64,000 bases of DNA from Clostridium aminobutyricum (GCF_017255415.1 NZ_JAFJZZ010000001.1:434001-498000), one strand, 5' to 3'; positions 1-8,377 are shown, counted from the first letter of the stretch. The notes: generated by a model from the letters alone, not told the origin. Translations and numbers: made by a program.

Positions 1-51
1 TTACTGGAGCTATTTTCCGATCAAAGCATAGGAACCTTATTTCATAAGTAA
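1..51 (+). CDS. argB: Acetylglutamate kinase, C-terminal end (partial)
   Basis: An open frame enters from the left edge and ends at TAA 49-51. The 16 visible residues (LLELFSDQSIGTLFHK) resemble the usual end of acetylglutamate kinase, which finishes in a 'LLE-hydrophobic-F-x-x-x-G-I-G-T' pattern. The next gene is acetylornithine aminotransferase, the normal arginine-pathway neighbour, which supports the call. Only the tail is visible, so the identification rests on a short motif plus context. Confidence 0.6.
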   Translation, partial: LLELFSDQSIGTLFHK

Positions 52-72
52 GAGAGATTAAAGGAGAAAAGG

Positions 73-1245
73 ATGAACAGTTTAGAAATGAAGAAAAAAG
101 AAAAAGAGTATATTTTGCAAACATATAATAGAAATGACCTATGCTTGACCAGTGGCAAAGGAGCGATTTGCTATACACCGGAAGGAAAGGAACTGATTGA
201 TTTCTCTTCGGGAATCGGCGTGAATTCGTTAGGATTTTGTGATACGGGATGGGTTGAGGCGATCTCAAAGCAAGCAGCAATGCTTCAGCACGTGTCAAAT
301 TTATTCTATACGGAACCTTGTGTTAACGTAGCGGAGATGCTTGTCGAGAGATCTGGTATGAAGCGGGTATTTTTTGCAAATTCCGGTGCGGAAGCAAACG
401 AAGGGGCGATTAAGACGGCTAGGAAATACGGCAATACCAAGTACGGCAACGGCAGAAATGAAATCATTACGCTCGACAACTCTTTCCATGGCAGAACGAT
501 GGCCACCATTACAGCGACAGGGCAAAAACATTATCATAAATTCTTTGATCCGTTTGTGCAAGGATTTACTTATATTGAGGCGAATGATCTATCTCAATTG
601 CAGGATAGTATAAACGATAAAACCTGTGCTATAATAATAGAAACGGTTCAAGGAGAAGGAGGCGTTCTTCCTTTGGATAAGAACTATGTAAAACAAGTGG
701 AGCAGCTATGCAAGGATAAAGATATTTTATTTATTATAGATGAGGTGCAGACCGGTATCGGCAGAACGGGCACACTGTTTTCCTATGAGCAGTTTGATGT
801 AACACCGGACATTGTCACCGTTGCGAAAGGGCTCGGCGCGGGACTCCCGATCGGTGCGGTTTTATTTGGTGAGAAATGTGAGAATGTATTGGTATACGGA
901 GATCATGGAACGACCTTTGGTGCCAACCCTGTCACTTGTGCAGGTGCAGAATATGTCTTGCATAAAATCGATGCAGATTTTCTTCAAGAAGTGAGTAAAA
1001 AAGGAGAATACATAAAATCAGCTATTGGCGCAATGCCAGGCGTAAAAGAAGTCTCTGGATTGGGAATGATGCTGGGTGTCAGTCTGGAGGGTAAAACAGC
1101 AGGCGAAGTGGTTACAAACTGCATTCAAGAAGGGCTCCTATTGCTGACTGCAAAGGATCGAGTGAGATTACTTCCGCCGCTTACGATTACCTATGAAGAA
1201 ATGGATAAAGGACTGGAAATCTTGAAAAAAGTATTGAGTGCATAA
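73..1245 (+). CDS. argD: Acetylornithine aminotransferase
   Basis: Class III PLP-dependent aminotransferase of 390 residues, the normal family length. It should convert N-acetylglutamate semialdehyde and glutamate to N-acetylornithine in arginine synthesis, in the cytoplasm. Visible signatures are GIGVNSLG near the start, the phosphate-binding stretch NSGAEANEGAIKTARK (about 105-120), the acidic IIDEVQTGIGRTG loop (about 223-235) and the PLP lysine K252 in TVAKGLGAGLPIGA. The ATG lies 7 nt after AAAGGAGAAAAGG. It follows the argB-like tail by 21 nt, so it is an operon member. A GABA aminotransferase is a related alternative given the GABA-type cluster at 8-13 kb, but length and the argB neighbour favour ArgD. 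Confidence 0.88.
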   Translation: MNSLEMKKKEKEYILQTYNRNDLCLTSGKGAICYTPEGKELIDFSSGIGVNSLGFCDTGWVEAISKQAAMLQHVSNLFYTEPCVNVAEMLVERSGMKRVFFANSGAEANEGAIKTARKYGNTKYGNGRNEIITLDNSFHGRTMATITATGQKHYHKFFDPFVQGFTYIEANDLSQLQDSINDKTCAIIIETVQGEGGVLPLDKNYVKQVEQLCKDKDILFIIDEVQTGIGRTGTLFSYEQFDVTPDIVTVAKGLGAGLPIGAVLFGEKCENVLVYGDHGTTFGANPVTCAGAEYVLHKIDADFLQEVSKKGEYIKSAIGAMPGVKEVSGLGMMLGVSLEGKTAGEVVTNCIQEGLLLLTAKDRVRLLPPLTITYEEMDKGLEILKKVLSA

Positions 1246-1288
1246 AGAGAAAGTCACATGCTCCCAATGCAGACAGAAAGGATAGAAC

Positions 1289-1633
1289 GTGGGTGCAGTA
1301 AAAGTCAAGGAAGTGAATTTAGAGAGAGGAAACCCTACAGTAGATGTAGCGATGAGAAAATTGGTTGACGAACTTACGACGGCAAAACGAACCGGCTATC
1401 GTGCCGTTATCGTGATACACGGATATGGTTCTTCCGGCGTAGGAGGGGCTATCAAAGTAGCTTTAAAAAGTAAACTTCGAGAAGGAAGTTTGAGAGGCGT
1501 TGTGCGTGAATCTGTTGGCGGGGAAGAATGGCTGAATCGAAAACGTCAATTCGTTGAAATTTGCACTCAGCTTAGAGACTTCAGTACGTATATAGACGGA
1601 AACCGCGGATTAACCGTAGTTCTATTAAAATAG
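1289..1633 (+). CDS. Smr (MutS2 C-terminal-like) domain protein
   Basis: A 114-residue stand-alone Smr-type domain. The sequence opens with 'KEVNLERGNPTVDVAMRKL', which matches the amphipathic start of Smr domains. It then has VIVIHGYGSSGVGGAIK, equivalent to the HGxGxGxL nucleic-acid-binding loop, and a final hydrophobic strand (GLTVVLLK). Smr domains are associated with nuclease or nucleic-acid binding activity; the role of this short version is not known to me. The start is GTG at 1289, with GAAAGGAT 5 to 12 nt upstream. It follows argD by 43 nt and may be cotranscribed. Two hairpins follow it. Confidence 0.7.
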   Translation: MGAVKVKEVNLERGNPTVDVAMRKLVDELTTAKRTGYRAVIVIHGYGSSGVGGAIKVALKSKLREGSLRGVVRESVGGEEWLNRKRQFVEICTQLRDFSTYIDGNRGLTVVLLK

Positions 1634-1690
1634 TAAAAAAGTCCTCTTCGAGGAACTTTTAGCTCCCATTCGGTCGCATTTTATCCGTAG
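1634..1690. repeat. R1 repeat, minus-orientation copy, with terminator hairpin
   Basis: Read on the minus strand this segment contains GCGACCGAATGGGAGCTAAA followed by a small hairpin, the same core as the copy at 3015-3135. On the plus strand 1636-1660 forms a hairpin (CCTC-ttc-GAGG flanked by AAAAAGT/AACTTTT) that can act as an intrinsic terminator for the Smr gene. It is truncated compared with the 3 kb copy. Confidence 0.6.
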
Positions 1691-1743
1691 ACTTTTTGAT
1701 ATTCCATCAATATCGCAAGCAATATTTTCCTACATAATAAAAA

Positions 1744-1790
1744 AGGGTCGAGTAATTCAGTTCAATGCTGAGTTGCCCGACCTTCTTTTT
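1744..1790. terminator. Bidirectional terminator
   Basis: An imperfect hairpin with GGGTCG at 1745-1750 and CCCGACC around 1776-1782 has a T-rich run on both strands (TTCTTTTT on plus; TTTTTT on minus). It lies between the convergent Smr and FMN-protein genes and can end both transcripts. Confidence 0.65.
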
Positions 1791-1821
1791 CCTTGTAACG
1801 ACTAAGAGCAGCAACTATTAT

Positions 1822-2196
1822 TTAAAGCATTTGTTTTGCAGATGTAGCAGTTATTTCTAACACTCTTGTTAAAAATGCAAATTTTTCTTTCATTTGATCG
1901 AAATCCGAACCGGAATCAATAAATTTTGCCGTTCCTTCAATGACGAAGCCTGTCCCTTGATAATCATTGTATCCTACAACTTCTTTACTGCCTAAAGCCA
2001 TCTTGATTAGGTTATTCTGATTTACATTTTTTTCTGTCTTTCGCATCCCTGCTGCCGGAATTAAAATTCTTTCATCAGGGGTTACAACGATATATGAATT
2101 CCAAGTGTTAACCACATGTGGTTCCGTTACTCCCCATGATATAATGGACACGATACCTTCATTTTTCAATACATCATAAAATTTTTCTGGTAGCAT
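1822..2196 (-). CDS. Pyridoxamine 5'-phosphate oxidase-family FMN-binding protein
   Basis: A 124-residue protein with the split-barrel flavin-binding pattern: SIISWGVTEPHVVNTW near the start, then IVVTPDERILIPAAGMRKTEKN, then GTGFVIEGTAKFI. This fits the small PNPOx-like proteins that bind FMN and act as oxidoreductases of undefined substrate. It is too short to be a biosynthetic PNPOx. The ATG has a strong upstream AGGAGG. It is divergent from an Rrf2 regulator gene, and the 210-nt gap holds two similar palindromes, so it is a probable target of that regulator. Confidence 0.7.
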   Translation of the reverse strand: MLPEKFYDVLKNEGIVSIISWGVTEPHVVNTWNSYIVVTPDERILIPAAGMRKTEKNVNQNNLIKMALGSKEVVGYNDYQGTGFVIEGTAKFIDSGSDFDQMKEKFAFLTRVLEITATSAKQML

Positions 2197-2238
2197 TATA
2201 CAATTCCTCCTAATTAAATAAACATATTAGATATATTA

Positions 2239-2255
2239 TAGACAACTGTTATCTA
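2239..2255. promoter_or_regulatory. Candidate Rrf2 operator, site 1
   Basis: Imperfect palindrome TAGACAACTGTTATCTA, of the form GAYAA-N3-TTRTC. A second site with the same half-sites lies 50 nt away. It sits between the divergent flavoprotein gene and the Rrf2 gene, where an autoregulatory operator would be expected. Confidence 0.45.
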
Positions 2256-2304
2256 CAATTATTATAAAATCAAATTTCTACATTGTCAACAATAAATATA
2301 TATT

Positions 2305-2323
2305 AAAGATAAGTATTGTCTTT
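2305..2323. promoter_or_regulatory. Candidate Rrf2 operator, site 2
   Basis: AAAGATAAGTATTGTCTTT repeats the GAYAA-N3-TTRTC pattern of the site at 2239-2255. The repeated spacing and half-sites make chance less likely, although the region is very AT-rich. Confidence 0.42.
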
Positions 2324-2406
2324 AATTTAAAGGTTATAGGTTGACTAATAAAAAATATTAAAGTAATATGGGAAAGACGACATTGTCATATAGGAGGGTG
2401 GTTTTA

Positions 2407-2919
2407 GTGCAATTTTCTATCGGAGTAGAATATGCATTGCATTGTATGCTATATATGGTAGATATTCCATCAGGTACATCTGTTGGGATTAAAGACTTAG
2501 CGACATATCAAGGGGTATCGGAGACGTATTTATCAAAAGTATATACCAAACTAAGAAAAGCAGGAATAATCAAGTCCATACCAGGTGTTAATGGAGGATA
2601 TGAATTAGCCCGTGCGCCTGAAAATATAACATTTTGGGATATAGTTGAAGCAATAGAAGGGTCTTCCCCGTTATTTCAGTGTGCGGAGATTAGACAAAAT
2701 GAGATCTTATTAGATAAAAACAACTTACCTGATACGCATACAAAATGCCCCTGTCTGATAAAAGTTGTGATGTTAGATGCAGAAGAGCAGATGAGACAAT
2801 ATTTGAGAAATAAGACGTTAGCGTGGCTGCATGACCAAGTAAAGAATAAAATTCCGGAAGAACATAGTAAAGCAACAATGGAATGGTTTAATAATACGAG
2901 AGCAAAGAAGACATTATAA
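2407..2919 (+). CDS. Rrf2-family transcriptional regulator
   Basis: Winged-helix regulator of about 170 residues. It begins with the typical FSIGVEYALHCMLYM and has the recognition wing GVNGGYELARAPENITFWDIVEAIEG. Cysteines in FQCAE and in HTKCPC could bind an Fe-S cluster, as in IscR or NsrR relatives. I chose GTG 2407 because AGGAGG at 2393-2398 lies 8 nt upstream and because family members begin at this point; an in-frame ATG at 2368 lacks a ribosome binding site. It is divergent from the FMN-binding protein gene, with two palindromes between them. The redox or nitrosative signal cannot be told from sequence. Confidence 0.82.
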   Translation: MQFSIGVEYALHCMLYMVDIPSGTSVGIKDLATYQGVSETYLSKVYTKLRKAGIIKSIPGVNGGYELARAPENITFWDIVEAIEGSSPLFQCAEIRQNEILLDKNNLPDTHTKCPCLIKVVMLDAEEQMRQYLRNKTLAWLHDQVKNKIPEEHSKATMEWFNNTRAKKTL

Positions 2920-2953
2920 ATAGAATACAATATAGAGGCTTAAGTGATTAAAA

Positions 2954-2997
2954 AGAACCTATAAGAATAGATTTTTAGTGTCTATTCTATAGGTTCT
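2954..2997. repeat. Perfect-stem hairpin after the Rrf2 gene
   Basis: AGAACCTATA-AGAATAGA pairs with TCTATTCT-ATAGGTTCT around a short loop. It can be a transcription end or barrier for the Rrf2 gene, but no T-run follows directly on the plus strand. Confidence 0.5.
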
Positions 2998-3014
2998 GTC
3001 TACTGATTCCTAAG

Positions 3015-3135
3015 TTTTTTATAACGTAGGAGATATCGCTTGCGATATGACGGAGTTTTATAAAAAGCTACCGCTGAAATGCGACCGAATGGGAGCTAAA
3101 AGCGCCTCACAGGGGCTTTTTTTATAACGTAGGAA
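3015..3135 (+). repeat. R1 repeat, full copy
   Basis: Unit bounded by direct repeats of ATAACGTAGGA (3020-3030 and 3123-3133). Inside are the palindrome GATATCG-CTT-GCGATAT, the core GCTACCGCTGAAATGCGACC (3067-3086), and a terminator-like hairpin AAAAGCGCCTC-aca-GGGGCTTTTTTT. Related copies lie at 1634-1690 and 54553-54770. It fills most of the gap between the Rrf2 and GH18 genes. Confidence 0.7.
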
Positions 3136-3160
3136 AATAAGTTCGTCGAAGACGATTTTT

Positions 3161-4795
3161 TTATTTGTAATTATTGAATATAGCCCATATTTCCGGTGCT
3201 CCTTGGCTGTATTGCCAGCATGCCCCTCCGGCAAGATTATAACGTTGGACAAGTTTTAATCGGTTTGAGATGGAGGTGCTATCCTCTATCCAAATTTTTG
3301 CAGTGGTGTTTCCGTCTGCATATTCAATATAGTTTTGACCGACATCACTTAAATAAGTAGGCGTGCGGCCTGATGTGGACAGCATATTGTTTACCCATGT
3401 CATGGTCGCTGATTTGTTCGAGGCAAGGCTGCCGTCGCTGTTCATGCACCAAACTCTTGTATAGAGCGGCATACCCATGAGGATTTTATTAGCCGGTACC
3501 CCTTCTGCGATCGTATTTTTGATTGCTTTTTCAGCCCATGGCAGGGAAGCAACAGAACCCGGGGTTTTACTTCCGGAATAATGTTCATCATAACTCATGA
3601 TAGCTATATAATCCACATATTTCGCCAGAGCATCCCGATCATATTCAATCGTCCAGCTTGCCGGTATGGAGGTGTCGATAGAAAGAGTTAATCCTTGACG
3701 GTCTGTAAAGGCTCTTAACGTTTTTGTAAAGTGAACAAGATTAGCTGCATCGGCATCTACCACATCTTCATAGTCAATATTGATTCCGTCTACATCATAT
3801 AAACATGCATAGAACAAATATTGAGCAATGGATTTATAAAGCATGTTTTGATCGTTAAAAACTTGCGTAGTAAAAGCAGTAGAGCCTTTGGTAGACATAT
3901 TATTTGTAATAGTGGACCAAACCATATATCCGTTCTTATGGCAAGTATCTGTATATCCTTTATCTCCGTTGTTTTCTACATTTCCGCTGCCATTGACAAT
4001 CAGGTCAAACCAAGTCGGAGCAAGTATATCCAATCCGGCGTACTTTTGCGGAGCTTCCGGTGTAAAAGAGCTGACATATTGCCAAGCTAAATTGATTTTT
4101 TGTGAGCCTTGCTTAAATTTGTCCTTTTTAGGAGCATAAAAATCATAGGAAGCAAGGTCTATCTGAGATATGGTTATGTTGTTTTTGTATGTATACGCTT
4201 CATCCACATCATTGGTGGCGATTTTATAAAAGTTGCCGGTTTCTCCGAGAATCATTACCGTTTCATCATAATCCAATTGAACTTTTTCTCCTGAACCATT
4301 TAATAAAGAGGTAACGGCATCTGCACTGGACGTATTTACTTTGGCCACTTTATCGGTACCCGAATATTCTTTCAGTTTAATTTTACTGCCTGAGATGCTG
4401 TAACTTAGTTTAAAAAACTGCTCAGTGGTGTTCAGAGGAAAATACAGACTGCCCTCAATGTCACGTAAAGGGATGTAAACCGTTCCGGCATTGGATTTAA
4501 CAAAGTTTGTAATCTGATCATCCCCTAACAGTATCTTTTCGCTGCTCAGGTTAATATTTAACTTTTTATTGGCAGAGTCTACTGAAATACCGCTATTTTT
4601 TGCATAATTTCCGATCATAGCAATAGGTAAATAAGGGGTGTTGTTGATGATGTAACCGGTGTAGCCGGTGGATTTGCTGTTATAATAGATGGAATACGGG
4701 TCGTATTCACTTGCCCAAGCCCTTAATGAAAATGCGGCTACGGAGGTAAATAACAAGCATATAAGTGTAATAACGACGACGGTGTGCTTTTTCAT
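3161..4795 (-). CDS. Secreted GH18-family glycosidase with stalk and SH3-like domains
   Basis: A 544-residue exported enzyme. A signal peptide covers about residues 1-29 (cleavage near AWA-S). Residues 45-145 resemble the copper-amine-oxidase N-terminal (stalk) fold, 165-205 an SH3-like domain, and 225-544 a GH18 barrel. The catalytic DxxDxDxE motif is DGINIDYE at 336-343, with Glu343 as the acid. Later barrel signatures are YIAIMSYDEHY and KILMGMPLYTRVW. This resembles YaaH/YdhD-type peptidoglycan N-acetylglucosaminidases of spore formers, so cell-wall or spore-cortex action is likelier than chitin degradation. Transcribed alone toward R1 repeat DNA. A second GH18 gene lies at 46-47.5 kb. 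Confidence 0.82.
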   Translation of the reverse strand: MKKHTVVVITLICLLFTSVAAFSLRAWASEYDPYSIYYNSKSTGYTGYIINNTPYLPIAMIGNYAKNSGISVDSANKKLNINLSSEKILLGDDQITNFVKSNAGTVYIPLRDIEGSLYFPLNTTEQFFKLSYSISGSKIKLKEYSGTDKVAKVNTSSADAVTSLLNGSGEKVQLDYDETVMILGETGNFYKIATNDVDEAYTYKNNITISQIDLASYDFYAPKKDKFKQGSQKINLAWQYVSSFTPEAPQKYAGLDILAPTWFDLIVNGSGNVENNGDKGYTDTCHKNGYMVWSTITNNMSTKGSTAFTTQVFNDQNMLYKSIAQYLFYACLYDVDGINIDYEDVVDADAANLVHFTKTLRAFTDRQGLTLSIDTSIPASWTIEYDRDALAKYVDYIAIMSYDEHYSGSKTPGSVASLPWAEKAIKNTIAEGVPANKILMGMPLYTRVWCMNSDGSLASNKSATMTWVNNMLSTSGRTPTYLSDVGQNYIEYADGNTTAKIWIEDSTSISNRLKLVQRYNLAGGACWQYSQGAPEIWAIFNNYK

Positions 4796-4948
4796 AACTT
4801 CCTCTTTTCTCTAATTCTTTTGTATGGTCCCCCTCTGACCCTTGTTTATAAAATTATTATACATCAAGAAACTAAGTTTTTCCAATGACAGATATTTTAC
4901 ATTTTGTAGACAGAATTGTGAAGCTTTAATGAAGAAAGTATTCAGTTA

Positions 4949-4977
4949 TTGAAGGCTAACTTAAAACATGATATGAT
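4949..4977 (+). promoter_or_regulatory. Promoter of the LtaS-like gene
   Basis: TTGAAG at 4949-4954, a 17-nt spacer and TATGAT at 4972-4977, 33 nt before the chosen ATG. A good sigma-A-type match. Confidence 0.6.
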
Positions 4978-5010
4978 AAAAAGGTTATTTTGTTAAATGG
5001 AGATGCGAAA

Positions 5011-7062
5011 ATGAATAAGTACACGGATAAAATAAAAGATATTTTTTTAGAGTATAAGGGAGTATATGGGCTACTAGGATGTGTGACGATTGGATTTGTA
5101 CTTGCTAAATTTATTGTTTTTTACAATTTAATGTCTATCCACGACAATTTTATAATGGTATGTTTGATCTCAATGGTGATAACCTATTTTCTTTTTGCTT
5201 CGTTTAAAAATAAGCTGATTCCGGCTGTTTTATATGCGATTTTTTCCGTGTTAATGTTTGCGGATGTTACGTATTGCAGCTTTTTCAATAAATACCTGTC
5301 GGTGGCGCTGGCAGGTTCTGCAGGCATGTTAGGGGATATTACTGCAAGTATTAAACAGGTGATGAGGCCGATTAATTTCTTTATGTTCGCCGACTCCGTG
5401 CTGATCTTTGCTACCATTATTACAGCTAGTACAAGGATAAAAGACAGATCGGCTGAGGCGAAAGCGGACGTTGTGTTAACTGATGATGACTTTATTATCC
5501 CTCAAGAAAATAAATATACTGTTATTGAAAAAAATGTGGAAATTGTTTCCCGACAAGAATATCAAACCAGCACTTCTGTGATGAATAGGAGAGAGCGATT
5601 AAAAGCTAGAAGAAAGAGAGAATCACTCCAATGGGTACAAGTCCATCGGAATCAGGTTTTGCCTTTGGCCTTGATTTTTATATTAATTGCCAGCAGCTCT
5701 GTCGTTCCGTTTGTGAAATCTGTTACGAATCAGGAGTTCTATACATATCATATGAAAGACCTGATTACAGGAGGAGCAAACCAGAAGCATGTGATAGCGT
5801 TTACCGACCACTATCAAGATGAAAAAGAGGGGCCGCTATTTGGCGTAGGGGAAGGAAAGAATTTGGTTGTAGTCCAAATGGAATCTTTTCAAAACTTTTT
5901 ACTCGGATTAGAATATAACGGACAAGAAGTGACGCCTGTGTTGAATAGTTTGGTGAAAGATCATTCGATTTATTTTGATCATTATTATCAGCAAGTCGGA
6001 ACCGGAAACACCTCTGATGCAGAATATGCTACCAATAATTCGATGATGGGATCTATTCAGGCGTTTACCTATCAACTATATGAAAATAACTATTTTAGAG
6101 GCTTGCCGGTATTGCTGAAGGAAAAAGGATACGAGACAGCCGTACTTCACGCCCATGAAAATAGAGACTTTTGGAATAGAGATGATATCTATGGAAACAT
6201 GGGATTCGACCATTATTATGGGGGATTGAAAGGGAACAAAGACGGATGCTTCGAAATGACTGAATGGATGGGCTGGGGGTTAACCGACTCAGAATTTTAT
6301 CCGCAGGCCGTTGACTATATTAAAGAATTGCAGGAGCCTTTCTATAGTTTTGTCATAACACTTTCCAACCACCATCCTTATGAAATGCTCGATAAGTATA
6401 AATTTATCGACTTGCTGCCGGAAGATGAAGGAACGTTAGTTGGCAACTACTTGACCAGCGCGGCCTATACGGATTATGCATTAGGCAAGTTAATCGATGA
6501 AATGAAGAAGGCCGGATTATATGAAAATACGGTATTTGCCTTCTATGGAGATCATATGGGCTTACCAAAGGCGGAGGAAACCGATAAGATCATGACGAGA
6601 ATTTTAGGTCATGATTATGATTGGGATGACCGTATGAATATTCCGTTGATTATACACATACCGGATTCAGATGACAGTATTACCCAGGTGTGCCATAACG
6701 CGGGCGGACAGATCGATTTCTTACCGACTATCGCCTATTTAATGGGATTTGACAAGTTGGATACCATCTATTTAGGGCATAATTTGATCAATTATAGGGA
6801 CGGTTTGATTGCTGAACATGCTTACCTGGTGTATGGCTCGTTCTTTTCCAATCAAATCGGCTTTGAAATGTCTCGTGACGGCGTTTTCGAAAATAGCAGA
6901 GCGTGGGATTTAAAAACAAGAAAAAGCGTTGAAGTAAACGATTATTATGACGACTACGTTCGATCCATGGAGATTTCGGATACTTCGGTCTACATCTTGC
7001 AAAATGATATTTTAAGAAAGGTATACCAAGACGGGATGGATATCGATAAAGCATTTAATTAA
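5011..7062 (+). CDS. LtaS-type phosphoglycerol transferase (sulfatase superfamily)
   Basis: A 683-residue membrane enzyme. Five predicted transmembrane helices lie at about 19-40, 47-66, 70-90, 119-141 and 214-237, followed by an extracellular alkaline-phosphatase-fold domain. Metal and catalytic signatures are VVVQMESFQN (metal-binding Glu), GTGNTSDAEYAT (the Thr nucleophile of LtaS) and AFYGDHMG (metal-binding Asp-His). The family transfers glycerol-1-phosphate from phosphatidylglycerol to build lipoteichoic acid or to modify glycans on the outer face. ATG 5011 was chosen over an upstream TTG because GGAGATG precedes it at proper spacing. A charged insert of about 70 residues between helices 4 and 5 is longer than usual. 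Monocistronic, with promoter and terminator visible. Confidence 0.85.
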   Translation: MNKYTDKIKDIFLEYKGVYGLLGCVTIGFVLAKFIVFYNLMSIHDNFIMVCLISMVITYFLFASFKNKLIPAVLYAIFSVLMFADVTYCSFFNKYLSVALAGSAGMLGDITASIKQVMRPINFFMFADSVLIFATIITASTRIKDRSAEAKADVVLTDDDFIIPQENKYTVIEKNVEIVSRQEYQTSTSVMNRRERLKARRKRESLQWVQVHRNQVLPLALIFILIASSSVVPFVKSVTNQEFYTYHMKDLITGGANQKHVIAFTDHYQDEKEGPLFGVGEGKNLVVVQMESFQNFLLGLEYNGQEVTPVLNSLVKDHSIYFDHYYQQVGTGNTSDAEYATNNSMMGSIQAFTYQLYENNYFRGLPVLLKEKGYETAVLHAHENRDFWNRDDIYGNMGFDHYYGGLKGNKDGCFEMTEWMGWGLTDSEFYPQAVDYIKELQEPFYSFVITLSNHHPYEMLDKYKFIDLLPEDEGTLVGNYLTSAAYTDYALGKLIDEMKKAGLYENTVFAFYGDHMGLPKAEETDKIMTRILGHDYDWDDRMNIPLIIHIPDSDDSITQVCHNAGGQIDFLPTIAYLMGFDKLDTIYLGHNLINYRDGLIAEHAYLVYGSFFSNQIGFEMSRDGVFENSRAWDLKTRKSVEVNDYYDDYVRSMEISDTSVYILQNDILRKVYQDGMDIDKAFN

Positions 7063-7079
7063 AAAAATAATCAAAAAGT

Positions 7080-7120
7080 GGCTGCTTCAACATCAAAGCG
7101 ATTAATGAAGCAGCCTTTTT
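7080..7120 (+). terminator. Rho-independent terminator
   Basis: Stem GGCTGCTTCA (7080-7089) pairs with TGAAGCAGCC (7106-7115), followed by TTTTT. It lies 18 nt after the LtaS-like stop codon. Confidence 0.85.
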
Positions 7121-7166
7121 AGTTAAAAAATAGTCTTTTGTTGAAAAAGTGCCTATGAAAAAGGCA

Positions 7167-7808
7167 TCAATCCTTCGATAAAACAATCAACAGTTTCCCC
7201 TCTTCGACAGAAACAGCAGCAGCGGTATCCGTGAACTCGTTGCTGATGCCGACCGGAAAACTGTTCGTAAGAGTGGCATCTGATAATGGCCATTTTAATC
7301 CTTGTGTAAAAATACCGCTGCATTTTTCCGAATAACTGATTAAAGAAATTTTATCTCCTATATTGCCTTCTAATAAAATGGAGTTGTTTTGAAGAATAAT
7401 AACCTGGTTTTTTGCATCACGCATGCTAATTTTGTGTTTATCGTTTTGTGATGTCCAATAATCTGCAGTCCAGGACATACTTTGCAGATTGGACAGTGTA
7501 TGGTCGATTCGTCCGCCCATCCCCCCGATTAAAACGATTTCGTCAAAATTGTGTTGGACGGCATGTTTAATGCATAACATGGTGTCGGTATCATCTTTTT
7601 CTACAGGATGCTTTATAATTTGAATTTCATCAGGCAATTTTTCAGTAAAAGAATCAAGGTCCCCGATTAGTAAATGGGGCGTTATTTTTTCTTTTTTTGC
7701 ATACCGATATCCTCCGTCGGCACAAATAATAAAGTCATTTTTTTGAATTTCTATGCTGTCTTTAATGCGACCTTCGAGGTACGCAGTTATGATAATACAT
7801 CTGCTCAT
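7167..7808 (-). CDS. thiN: Thiamine pyrophosphokinase
   Basis: A 213-residue protein that should convert thiamine and ATP to thiamine diphosphate plus AMP. Signatures are FIICADGGYRYAKKEKI, the Mg-binding HLLIGDLDSF, DDTDTMLCIKHA, and GGMGGRIDHTLSNLQ in the N-terminal catalytic domain, then a C-terminal beta sandwich binding the thiamine (SYSEKCSGIFTQGLKWPLSDATL). The start at 7808 gives MSRCIII and follows GGAGAAG; 18 extra upstream codons have no ribosome binding site and precede the conserved first strand. No TPP riboswitch is visible upstream. It stands alone, convergent with the LtaS-like gene. Confidence 0.9.
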   Translation of the reverse strand: MSRCIIITAYLEGRIKDSIEIQKNDFIICADGGYRYAKKEKITPHLLIGDLDSFTEKLPDEIQIIKHPVEKDDTDTMLCIKHAVQHNFDEIVLIGGMGGRIDHTLSNLQSMSWTADYWTSQNDKHKISMRDAKNQVIILQNNSILLEGNIGDKISLISYSEKCSGIFTQGLKWPLSDATLTNSFPVGISNEFTDTAAAVSVEEGKLLIVLSKD

Positions 7809-8017
7809 TGATCTTCTCCGGTAATTTTCTAAAAACTTTGAAAACAGGGCAAAAGCGGGCATCTAAAACGCTCTGAAGTTTTTTGACAATTGCCACTCTT
7901 TTTCATGAAAATAAGTATAACATATTGTATTATAACTAGAAACTATTATTTGTTTGCTATGTGTTTTTTTGGAGGGAAAAAAAGTATTGGTTTCCCAGTT
8001 TATATAGAATATTACTC

Positions 8018-8046
8018 TTGAAAATTATAAGTTTAAAGACTATACT
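8018..8046 (+). promoter_or_regulatory. Promoter of the nifU-like gene
   Basis: TTGAAA at 8018-8023, a 17-nt spacer and TATACT at 8041-8046, about 52 nt before the ATG at 8099. It could also drive the downstream 4-hydroxybutyrate genes. Confidence 0.65.
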
Positions 8047-8098
8047 TAAAAGTGTTCAGAGATGAACTTAAATCGCATCATGTGAGGTTTGGAATAAT

Positions 8099-8377
8099 AT
8101 GGAAGAAAAAATCAAAGAAGTACTTGAGACAAAAGTGAACCCGGTGCTCGCTGAGCATTATGGTGGTGCCATACTCTCAAAGTTAGAAGATAATGTAGCT
8201 TGGGTTAAATTGACGGGGGCCTGTTGTTCCTGTCCATCGGCGCAGATTACAATAGAAGATGTAGTAAAGCAGATTGTTATGGAAGAATGTAAGGGGCTAG
8301 ACGACGTAAGGTTAGACAACTCTGTGAGCGAGGACATTTTGGACATGGCAAGAAAAATTTTAAATAAAGAAGCATAA
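8099..8377 (+). CDS. NifU C-terminal-like Fe-S carrier protein
   Basis: A 92-residue protein of the NifU/NfuA C-terminal type. It has an N-terminal helix (EEKIKEVLETKVNPVLAEH), GGAILSKLEDNVAWVKLTGAC, and the family cysteine pair with its spacing shifted to CCSCPSAQ. Such proteins bind and deliver 4Fe-4S clusters. It lies 180 nt before 4-hydroxybutyryl-CoA dehydratase, an enzyme needing a 4Fe-4S cluster, so dedicated cluster supply is a reasonable inference. GAGG upstream of the ATG gives a moderate ribosome binding site. Cys-Cys-x-Cys rather than the standard CxxC is unusual. Confidence 0.78.
   Translation: MEEKIKEVLETKVNPVLAEHYGGAILSKLEDNVAWVKLTGACCSCPSAQITIEDVVKQIVMEECKGLDDVRLDNSVSEDILDMARKILNKEA

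Noticed and set aside
73-1245. GABA aminotransferase identity for the first gene, given the 4-hydroxybutyrate cluster
   Set aside because: The adjacent argB-like tail and typical ArgD length favour acetylornithine aminotransferase, and the gene is 7 kb away from the cluster.
7883-7921. TTGACA...TATAAC as a promoter upstream of the nifU-like gene
   Set aside because: The spacing is 27 nt, too long for sigma-A; the pair at 8018-8046 fits better.
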